From positions 5,967,753-6,031,752 of the forward strand of contig OZ038395.1 in the NCBI GenBank assembly GCA_964036045.1: a DNA stretch of 64,000 bases, given 5' to 3'. A program made the translations under genes and the position numbers. Below are positions 10,424-19,351 of this stretch, piece by piece (positions within the stretch are counted from its first letter, which is position 1; each line of letters starts with the position of its first letter). A model generated the notes under the pieces. That model saw only the letters and a list, made by a program, of their open reading frames with translations, was not told the DNA's origin and did no database searches. This stretch comes from Eutreptiella sp. 'Long Island Sound 2002'. Lineage: Eukaryota; Euglenozoa; Euglenophyceae; Eutreptiales; Eutreptiaceae.

Positions 10424-11621
10424 CAATGTGCATGCTGCATACGAGACGAGCACACCTGTGGTTTATACCTGATTCATTGAAGTCCTTCTGTTGATTTTTG
10501 AAATCTTGAATCTTGAACTCTTTGTGCCAATGTGGGTGGAATCTTTATGTTAGTCTATTTATGTGTGTTTCGTCATTTTCGTTATTCTGCGTAACATACG
10601 TTTATAATCTTATTAATTTTGTATTTTCCGGCGCTTCGCTAGGAGCCGCTCCTGCTCGCCGCCTTTTTCTGTGTACGAATTTCTTGATTTAAAGAATCAA
10701 GAGATGACTACAAATTTTATAAAAATGTGCATCTAATGCAAAATTGGATTCTGTCCAGGTGTTTGCCTTCAGAAAAATTCTAGGCCGTCATTTGGCGGAT
10801 TTAGGTGTTGTCGCTACGCGTTTGCATGGATTCGTCCCTCATGCTCCCATTCCTCTGTTGTACAGACCTCCTCGCAAAGCCTCGTTGAGTAGGCCGCTGT
10901 TCGGGCCGAAAAGCAGAAGCAGGAGACTGAACCAGAATCAAGACCCCTCCAAGGGGCAATTCTAATTAGATCAGCGCACCCTCGCCCCAGTACCAGGACA
11001 GGTGTCTCCATCAGGTTCAATGAGACTTGGGTCGAGCGTCCTATGTGAGTCTGCCGCTGGGTTGTGTTACGCTGCAGCTTGGAGGGAGTGATGCAAATGC
11101 ATATGGTCTTGGCATGCCCTTTTCTAACCCCAGCAAGCCACAGGAACCCCGGCAGCCCCAAGAGCGCTGAGTTTTCTGTTGGAGATTGTCATCAACAATG
11201 CAGCCAGAGTCGCTGGCCATGGTAAAGCGCTCTTTTCCAGTGTTAGGGAAGCTATAGGTATTTTAAAGTAGGTGTGGAAACCAAGGAAAGGCCAAGAAAA
11301 AAAAATCCCTTTTTCCTGAAAATGCGACAGTGGTGGCCACCACAGCACAAGGGGGGATCAAGAAAAAGTGCTTTTCCAATGCTTTAGGGTATACTTTAGT
11401 TGTATTAGAGGTGCTCTAAGCACTCATGCATTTTTATCTTAGTATTAGCCCAACCGAAAGGGGTGATAACACATTTTGACCTATGGAACCAAACACTAGA
11501 TCAGGATATTGTGTGGACCCCTTAGTTCCCAAGCTATAGGCACTAAAACATCTTTTCCTGGGTTGCTGAGGCACTGACATACTGAGGGCACAGCCTACGA
11601 ATTTATCTATGTCCTCTCAGA
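10424..11621. other. Non-coding spacer
   Basis: No supported gene. A short inverted repeat TCTTGATT...AATCAAGA lies at about 10680-10701. The rest is mixed-composition sequence with only short chance frames. Confidence 0.5.
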
Positions 11622-11720
11622 AATTCTTAGCTATCCTAGTGGTATGCACCCTAGGGGGCTGGGGCACCTCTTTTTGAGAGGTCCTGGGTTCAATACCCAG
11701 CCAGCCTAGCTAAGTAGGAA
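11622..11720 (+). repeat. tRNA-like SINE head with nested stems
   Basis: In order: CTTAGCTA, a D-arm CCTAG...CTAGG, a second stem GGCTGG, an anticodon-like arm ACCTC-TTTTTGA-GAGGT, a T-arm CTGGG-TTCAATA-CCCAG with B-box GGTTCAATACC, then CCAGCC and TAGCTAAG, which pair with the earlier strands. The T-arm and D-arm match the copy near 6830. Too irregular for a decoding tRNA, but a good RNA polymerase III promoter relic. Confidence 0.5.
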
Positions 11721-12139
11721 TATCCCATGTGACATGGCAGTGATCTCAGCGCCACAAGCCATGCCACCTCAGCACCTATGGGACCCAAAAACAAAGAGTG
11801 CACATCTCTGGATGGCACCGTGGATGAGAGTGAGCCCTTGGGGCAGTTTTCCAATCAGTTTTTCTCAAACATGTAAAATATTTCATCCTGAGTTGCAATG
11901 TATGCTAATTGCTGTGGCCTATTGTTGATAGTTGTCTTTATCTAACTCTTTGTGACTGCAGCCCTTCATGCTTTGATCCTGATCTTCTTCTACTTGCTTA
12001 TCTCTGGCTTGGGTTATCCTGGATTGGTTGTATTTCCACAATAAAACATTTTCCTCATCAAAAACAAGCAGCAGGAACCCTACACCAGCAGCAAGCAGCA
12101 CGAGAGGCACAACAAACACACAGTGTTGAAATCACTATA

Positions 12140-13880
12140 AAACTTTCTAGAGGCGGCGGAACATCTTCTGGAAGCACCGGAAGATGTTTGGGAACCGCCA
12201 GAACATGATCCGGAAGCACCGGAACATGTCACGGAACTGTCAAAACATGTTTCGGGAACATTTTCTGCCGCTTCCGGAAAATGTTCGGGAACATTTTCCG
12301 CTGCTTCCGGAAAATGTTCCGGCGCTTCCGGAACATGGTCCGGAAGCACCAAAACATGTTCCAGAGCTGCTAAAACATGTTCCGGAAGCGCCGGAACATG
12401 TTCGGAAGCGCCAGACCATGTTGCGGAAGCGCCGGAACATGGACCGGAAGCACCGGAACATGGACCGGAAGCACCGGAACATGGACCGCTAGCACCGAAA
12501 CATGTTCCGGAAGCGCCACAACATGTTGCGGAATCGCCGGAACATGGACCGGAAGCACCGGAACATGGACCGCAAGCACCGGAACATGTTCTGGAAGCGC
12601 TGGAACATGTTCGGAAGCCCCAGAACGTGTTCGGGAAGCACGGGAACATGTTCCGGAAGCACGGGAACATGTTGAGGAACCGCACGAACATGTTCCGGAA
12701 CCGCCAGAACATGTTGCGAAACCGCCGGAACATGTTCGGGAAGCACCAAAACATGATCCCGAAGCACCGGAACATGTACCGGAAGCGCCGGAAGATGTTC
12801 CGGAACCGCCGGGACATACTCCGGAATCTCTGGTACATGTGGAGCATGTTCCTGAAGCACCAGAAAATATTCCGGAACCGGCAAAATATGTTCGGGAAAC
12901 GCCCGAACATGGGCCGGAACCGCCAGAACATGTTGCCGAACCGCCGGAACATGTTGCAAAACCGCCGGAACATGTTCCAGACGCACCCAAACATGTTCCG
13001 GAGCCACTGGAACATGTTCCGGAAGCGCCGGAACATGTTGCGGAAGTACCGGAAGATGTTCCTGAAGCGCCAGGACATGTTCCAGAACCGCAGTAAATTG
13101 TTCCAGAAGCGCCGGAACAGGTTGCGGAACCGCCGGAACATGTTGCAGAACCACGACAACATGTTCCCGAACCGCCGGAACATGTTCCGGAACTGCCGGA
13201 ACATGTTCCGGAAGCGCCGGTACATGTTCCGGAAGCCCCGGAACATGTTGCGAAGCAGCCGAACATGTTCTGGAAGCACCCAAACATGTTGCAGAGGGAC
13301 GGAGACATGTTCCGGAACCGCACGAATATGTTCCGGAACCGCCAGAACATGTTCCGGGAGCGCTAGAACATGTTCCGGAACCGCCGGTACATGTTCCGGA
13401 AGCGCCGGAACATTTTCTGGAAGCACCCGAACATGTTCCGGAACCACCGGAACATGTTCCGGAAGCACAGGAACATGTTCTGAAACTGCCGGAACATGTG
13501 GAACATGTTCCTGAAGCGCCGGAACGTGTTGCGAACCCGCCGGAACGTGTTGCGGAACCGCCCAAACATGTTGCAGAACCGCCGGAACATGTTCCGGAAG
13601 CAACGGAACATGTTGCGCAACCACCAGAACACGTTGCCGAACCGCCGGAACATGTTCCGGAAGCTGTGAAACATGTAGCTCTGAAACATGTTCCGGTGCT
13701 CCAGGACTATGTTCTGGCGCTTCCGGTACATGTTCCAACGGTTCCGGAACATGTTCCGGCGGTTCCAGAACATGTTCCGGCGTTTTGAGAACATGTTCAG
13801 GTGCTTCCAGAACACGTTCTGGTGGTTCCGGAACATGTTCCGGCGGTTTGGGACCATGTTCCGGCGCTTCCGGAAGAGTC
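12140..13880. repeat. Palindromic satellite array (CCGGAACATGTTCCGG-type)
   Basis: About 1.7 kb of 15-17-nt alternating units built on the 16-nt palindrome CCGGAACATGTTCCGG joined by a directional linker, GAAGCGCC or its complement. In most of the array the linker reads GGAAGCGCC. Near 12255-12330 and 13690-13880 it reads GGCGCTTCC, so the ends are inverted relative to the centre. Long frames open in all directions are a by-product of the repeat; the predicted V-P-E-H repeats are not a protein. Confidence 0.9.
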
Positions 13881-14150
13881 AGAGCCCCCCCCCCCCCCTC
13901 GCATCACCGGCTGCGGAGCGGGGGGGGGGGGGAGCAGAGCATGTCCGGTATGGCAGCCTTCGGCTGCGGCCGCCTGCGTCCCTGGGGGGGGGATCAAAGC
14001 CGCGGTACGAGGCAGCTACTTAGGGCCACTGAGATGCAGGCAAAAACATCGCGTCGTGGTGCTTCGGATTCAGCCAAAATTGTATTGCCTTCGGCAAGGC
14101 ACCTCGGGAAGGGAGAGGGACAAACATTCTTGAGTTGCTGAGGCGGTAAA
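13881..14150. other. Homopolymer-flanked spacer before element A resumes
   Basis: A C run (about 13888-13900) and a G run (about 13920-13932) bracket a short GC segment. Near 14130 is GTTGCTGAGGCGG(T/G)AAAACTGCAT, also found twice at 48.1-48.3 kb. No gene seen. Confidence 0.5.
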
Positions 14151-14418
14151 ACTGCATGAGCAACGCCGAGGAGATGGCTAAGGAGGGCTTCTACCTGGTG
14201 AAGTCTGTCCTACACCACCGCTATTGCCAGGGTGGGCGCTTCCTCACCCTCTGGGAAGGGTTTGGAGTCGAAGAGGCCACCTAAGAGCCCTTCTCTGCGT
14301 TTGTCTACCTGAGGGACGCCTAAACTCAGTTCTGGTAGACTACTTGTCCCAGAACAACCTTGGTGAGTTGCTGAGGCTCGCTGAGACGCTTGCCTCGGAG
14401 ACTAAAGCTAGGGACTGA
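14151..14418 (+). pseudogene. Element A chromodomain (C-terminus of pol)
   Basis: Translating from 14160 gives AEEMAKEGFYLVKS, then FLTLWEGFGVEEAT, a stop where a Trp codon is expected, then EPFSAF, a frameshift, and the C-terminal tail SQNNLGELLRLAETLA ending at 14418. Element B has the equivalent W-x-G-Y-G and EATWEP at the same place, so this is the missing end of A's polyprotein. Chromodomains of this kind steer integrase to particular chromatin. Confidence 0.8.
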
Positions 14419-14424
14419 ACCTTA

Positions 14425-15215
14425 CCCCTAAGTGTGCTACGTATGTCTGTGTGTGTCTCACTTCTCTCCCAGGCGTGGCTCCCGAATCAACGGGCTTCGC
14501 TGATGTGGGACCGAAGGTCCTAGTCAGTTACTAGTACCACTCCTATGGCGCCCAATTTCTGTGCTGGCGCCTAGCCATGGTGGAAGACGGCAAAAGCCCT
14601 ACCTACTAGAGGGGAGGGGTGGCCAAGTGTGCTAAGGGCATACAAAACGCCCATTTTTGCTAAAGTCCAAAAGCTAACGCACTCCCCTGCCCACGTGGAA
14701 AAGCACGCGGGACAGGAGACACCACTACTCTACACACCCTACCTACAGTGGCACCATCCTGGTGGGCAAGCACTTTTGCAACTGGCTCAACCCCCACTCA
14801 GGACTACCACTCCTACACGCACGCTCTACTGGCTGGCGTTGAAGATGAAGACAAGAGCCCTAGCGGCTCACCTGTGAGAGTGCAAGAAAACACAGAGCTA
14901 CTAAGCTTCTGTGGCCTAACAGGGACGCCACTACGCGTTTCCCTGCTAGGGCTTGGAGGGAAGGGGTGCTCTTGTTGCGTGCACAGCTCGAATGTTGAAG
15001 ATGTCGGGCTACGCTTGCCACTCCTGGCTGAGTTGTAGCTTGTTGTTTGTGTGATCAGCGCTGTATATCTTAGCATGGCTCAAGGGACTGCACTAGTCCA
15101 CTCTGACCTTTGCACCTGAAGAGCAAAGGCGGATGAAGGAGCGTTTGCAGCGGAGGAACCAAGACCATCTCCACGTATTATACGCTTCTCAGATGACCCT
15201 ATAATACACTGTCCA
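14425..15215 (+). repeat. Repeat Z, + copy (3' end region or LTR of element A)
   Basis: About 790 bp matching 18050-18837 in inverted orientation. In both places it directly follows the chromodomain end of a Ty3/gypsy pol. A possible LTR spans TGCTACGTATG (14439) to GGGACTGCA (about 15099), which would give TG...CA ends. No second copy flanks either element, so LTR status is unproven. Confidence 0.6.
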
Positions 15216-15264
15216 CAAACGCCCCTGCCCCAGCGGAGACCAAAAGCCAAAGCCAAGGCCAAAA

Positions 15265-15595
15265 CCCCTGCCCTGCCCCTACCGCTGCCCCTTCCCCTGC
15301 CCCTGCCCCTGCCCCTGCCCATGGCCCTGCCCCTGCCCCTGCCCATGCCCCTGCCCTTGCCGATACCCCTGCCCCTGCCCCTACCCCTGCCCCTACCCAT
15401 ACCCCTGCCCCTGCCCCTACCCCTGCCCATACCCCTGCCCCTGCCCCTGCCCATACCCCTGTTCCTGCCCCTGCCCCTGCCCCTACCCATACCCCTGCCC
15501 CTGCCCCTGCCCCTGCCCCGACCCCTGCCCCTGCCCCTGCCCCTGCCCCTACCCATACCCATACCCCCGCCCCTGCCCCTACTGACGCGCAGCCT
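15265..15595 (+). repeat. CCCCTG / CCCCTAC hexanucleotide microsatellite
   Basis: About 330 bp of CCCCTG units with interspersed CCCCTACCCATA variants. Predicted P-L and R-G repeat peptides on either strand are artefacts. Confidence 0.95.
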
Positions 15596-15779
15596 GACCC
15601 TACTCCCCCGCCTTAACACGCTACCCCAGTCATTGCATCACTAGTGTAGCGATTAGGTAGGTACGTGTCGTGCCCTCTCACGGCTTCCTGCCAGTCCTCT
15701 CCTCTGGAGAGGGACTACTCGTCCTCACAGGTGAGCGAGACGAAGGCGGCGGGCAGAGCGGGTAACAGGGGCAACGACA

Positions 15780-16170
15780 GCGCGTTGGATGCGTAGCTGC
15801 GGGGCTGCAGTACAGTGAGGCTACATGCGGGGCGGCGGTATCGGGAGGCTGCATTTGGGGCAGCTGTACATGGGGACTGGATACGGGGCTGCAATACGGT
15901 GGGGCTGCATGCGGGGCTGCGGTATACGGGGGCTGCATGCGGAGCGGTGGTACACGGTGTGGCAGCTGTGCATGGGGCCAAACGCGGGGCTGCGGTACTG
16001 TGGAGCCGCATGCAGGGCTGCGGTACATGGAGGCTGCATGCGGGGCGGCAGCGCGTGATCCTGAATGCGTGGCAGCTGTACATGGGGACCGGATGCGGGG
16101 TTGTAATATAGTGGAGCTGCGTGCAGGGCTACGGTACATGAGGGCAGGATGCGGCGCAGCAGTACGTATA
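15780..16170 (+). repeat. GC-rich minisatellite, about 30-35-bp units
   Basis: Diverged units around GCTGCATGCGGGGCTGCGG alternate with CAGCTGTACATGGGGAC, suggesting a higher-order repeat. Confidence 0.8.
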
Positions 16171-16233
16171 GGCAGAAGGCGTATCAGGGCGCATAATGAC
16201 GCTACGCCGGGGCTACAGCATATACTTGTTGAG

Positions 16234-16830
16234 CACGTAAGTCCTCTCTCTGTCGGTGACAGAGGCGTGCAGGCAGTGCGCAGTTGTCTTGCTCTGGTGT
16301 AAGTCCTCTCTGCATCTGGGATTCAGGCGTGCAAGCTTCAGTTGACTAGTGTCTGGACGGCGGGACATATTTAGCACATACGTAAGTCCTCTCTCTGTCG
16401 GTGACAGAGGCGTGCAGACAGTGTGCAGTTGTCTTGCTCTGGTGTAAGTCTTCTCTGCATCTGGGATGCAGGTGTGTAAGCTTCAGTTGACTAGTGTCTG
16501 GACGGCGGAACATATTTAGCACACACGTAAGTCCTCTCTCTGCCGGTGAAAGAGGCGTGCAGGCAGTGTGCAGTTGTCTTGCTCTGGTGTAAGTCCTCTC
16601 TGCATCTGGGATGCAGGCGTGCAGGCTTCAGTTGACTAGTGTCTGGACGGCGGGACATATTTAGCACATACGTAAGTCCTCTCTCTGTCGGTGACAGAGG
16701 CGTGCAGGCAGTGTGCAGTTGTCTTGCTCTGGTGTAAGTCCTCTCTGCATCTGGGATGCAGGCGTGCAAGCTTCAGTTGACTGGTGTCTGGACGGCAGGA
16801 CATATTTAGCACACACGTAAGTCCTCTCTC
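16234..16830 (+). repeat. 145-bp tandem repeat, four copies plus a partial one
   Basis: Units start at about 16235, 16381, 16525, 16671 and 16815 (period 144-146). Each has two hairpins, CTCTGTC...GACAGAG and CTGCATC...GATGCAG, and each hairpin follows GTAAGTCCTCTCT. Copies are more than 95% identical, so amplification was recent. Confidence 0.92.
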
Positions 16831-17794
16831 TGTCGGCTATCGCTGCATAAACAGCACTTTAGTAAACGTCCTGACAAAGGGCCAGGGCGGAGCAATACTC
16901 CCAATGGAGGGCACAAATCTCCAGGAGCTAAAAAAAATGGAAAATGTTACCAACAGGGAGTGATTCCTGCAGTTTAGCGAAAGGTGTAGCGATTTAACAA
17001 GTCAAATCGCTATAAATTGACGAAATCACGCAAGAAATCGTCATTTTTACACCAAAACTCAAAGTCGCAGACAAGCGCAACGGAAGCGGACTTCAAAAAC
17101 AAGGTTGCGCAAGCGTAAACGGCTTTTGAAAAAGAAGGTATGAACCGTAGTTTTTTAAAGTTCTAAAGGAAATTTTTTGCACAGTTGCATCAAAATTTTT
17201 ATAAACTTTAGGGAAAAGTATTCAAACTCAACCCACACCACAGAGCAGGTGGACAACCCACCTCTCAGGTATGCCAGTGTCATCTCACACGCATGCATTG
17301 CGTTCGTGTTGGTTGCTTCGTTAAAACGTTAGGGTTGTCAACACTGTGTTCGTTGGGGGTTCAGATGCTCCTCTCTCTTGCTCTGCACAGGTCAAAACAG
17401 GAGTGAAAGGTATGCAATGCGAATGGAGCGCACAGCGCGCACGTAGGGTTAGAATATGCGCTGTGCTCGCGATGCATGTGCCTGATTAAGGCATTCACAC
17501 GCTGTGGCGCTTTCCCTGTACCCCAATTCACCCTTGTTCTCTCTTCACAGGTAAGAAAAGAAAGTGCTTGCTCGTGTGTAGCCGTAGCGCTAAAGTAGGG
17601 TTGCTTAAAACGCTTGGGCTTGTTTTGCGCTGTGCAGTGCGCCACTTTCTCCCTCTTTTCTGCAGGAAACACGACAAGGGAAGCGTGCATGACACACAGT
17701 GCATTAATCGCTTAGGGTGGTTTATAATTCGCCGTAGGTTTGTTTAAGCGCGTAGGGTTGTTTTGCGCTCGTGTTTTCCTCCGCATTCACATGA
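16831..17794. other. Spacer with recurring pyrimidine-CAG|G motifs
   Basis: No gene supported. Pyrimidine-rich CAG|G junctions recur near 17269, 17390, 17550 and 17665, the third being CTTCACAG|GTAAGA. AGGGTTG motifs recur between them, but not as a telomere array. Confidence 0.4.
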
Positions 17795-18030
17795 TGCGTG
17801 GTGAGTAAGGTAGGTAAGCCCAGGAGGAGCTCACCTCCTGGTTGAGTCACGCTGAGATTGGTTATGTTGGGTTAAATTGTAAGATCAGTGCATACTGGTG
17901 CATGCATATGACACATTAAAGGGTAGGCCACGCGGAGTGCGCACGGTATAACTCTTGTTTAGGTTACCCAGGGGCTCCACCCTACGTTCTTTAAGAGAAC
18001 GGGTGGAGTTCCTTAAGCTTGCTTGCTTGT
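17795..18030 (-). repeat. Structured dispersed repeat Y, minus copy
   Basis: Inverted, diverged copy of 7838-8090. The hairpin is kept: CTCCACCC (17975-17982) with GGGTGGAG (18001-18008), and GTTCT with AGAAC. The second stem (CCAGGAG...CTCCTGG, about 17820-17842) has a different sequence from the + copy but still pairs. Confidence 0.65.
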
Positions 18031-18032
18031 AC

Positions 18033-18118
18033 TGAGGTTCAGGAACAGCGTATTATAGGGCAGCCTGAGAAGCGTACAACACGTGGAGGCTGTCTTGGTT
18101 CCTCAGTCCTGAACCTCA
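18033..18118. repeat. 12-bp perfect inverted repeat with 62-nt loop
   Basis: TGAGGTTCAGGA (18033-18044) pairs with TCCTGAACCTCA (18107-18118). It sits at the outer end of repeat Z next to Y. The + copy of Z lacks it. Confidence 0.8.
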
Positions 18119-18837
18119 GCCATTGGCCTTTGCTTTACAGGTGGGAAGCTCAGGGTAACCTGGTGCAGTCCCTTGAGCCATGCTAAAGTATACGGCGCTG
18201 ATCACACAAACAACAAGCTACGACTCAGCCAGGAGGGGCAAGCGTAGCCCGACGTCTTCAAAATCACGCTGTGCACGCAACAAGACCACCCCTTCCCTCC
18301 AAGCCCTAACAGGGAAACGCGTAGTAACATCCCTGCTAGGCCACAGCCGCTTAGTAGCGCTGTGTTCTCTTGCTTTCTCACAGGAGGGTCAATAGGACCC
18401 GAGACCTCATTGACAGCAACACCAAGTAGCTCGTGTAGGTGTTAGGGTCAGCAGGCCTGGCAGGAGTTGAGTGCAGGTGATGAGTGCTCACCCTGCCTTC
18501 GAAGGCCGGTGCTGGCGTTAGTGAGTGTAGTGTAGTGGTGTCTCCTGTCCCGCGTGCTTTTCCATGTGGGCAGGGGAGTGTGTTAGCTTTTGGACTTTAG
18601 CAAAAAAGTGCGTTTTGTATGCCCTTAGCACACTTGGCCACACCTCCCCTCTGGTAGGTGGGGCTTTTGCCGTCTTCCCCCCAGGATAGGCGCCAGCACA
18701 GAAATTGGGCGCCATAGGAGTGGTTATAGTACCTGATTAGGACCTTCGGTCCGACGTCAGCGAAGCCCGTTCTCCGGGAGCCACGCCGGGGAGAGAAGTG
18801 AGACACACACAGACATACGTAGCACGCTTAGGGGTAC
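18050..18837 (-). repeat. Repeat Z, minus copy (downstream of element B pol)
   Basis: Matches 14425-15215. On the minus strand it runs from TACCCCTAAGCGTGCTACG to beyond GGGACTGCACC. It follows B's pol by about 500 nt of 3' untranslated sequence. Confidence 0.6.
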
Positions 18838-19351
18838 GGTAAACCCAGTAAGGAAGGGTAGAACCCCACGGATCTGGACCAGTCAGGGGTCCTAACTGTG
18901 GGCTTGCTTGTCCCCAAGGAGGGAAGGCACACCTTGCCTCATAACACCTTGCTTGTCATTTCCCCCTGGTGTAGTAAGCCACCGTTCTTCGTTGGCTCCC
19001 CAACGTCATTACATCAGGGCAGTTCCCATGCAACACATGCTCAACAACGCATAAACTCGCTGGGTGGCTGCAAATCTGATAAGCGACCACCTTGTCCACG
19101 CTGGAAACCATAGGCATGGGTCTGCAGGGCACAGACAGGGTCAGTGCAGTGCTCAGTAAGCAGTAGTCTGTGAAAAACCAATGGCCTTCGGCCAGGGAGT
19201 CGTTGTCACAGGGGGCTAACGGTCCTGTCCTGCGATGCAATGCGGGGCAACTGTGACAACTGCTCTTACACCCATACACAGGCATGTCTGCACAAGAGTG
19301 CTCACTGCACCTGTGAGGTTAGAACACAGTCAGTAGACTGACACAGGGAAA

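Noticed and set aside
11640-11710. Functional tRNA-Lys(UUU)
   Set aside because: Extra nested stem and irregular spacing; better explained as a SINE head.
12080-13857. Very long frames with V-P-E-H, F-R-N-M or S-G-T-C repeats
   Set aside because: All frames on both strands are open because the palindromic unit lacks stops; this is a satellite, not a gene.
15080-15644. Arg-Gly or Pro-Leu repeat protein
   Set aside because: Direct translation of the CCCCTG microsatellite.
17330-17760. Telomere-like TTAGGG or TTTAGGG repeats
   Set aside because: Only isolated AGGGTT motifs, never in tandem.
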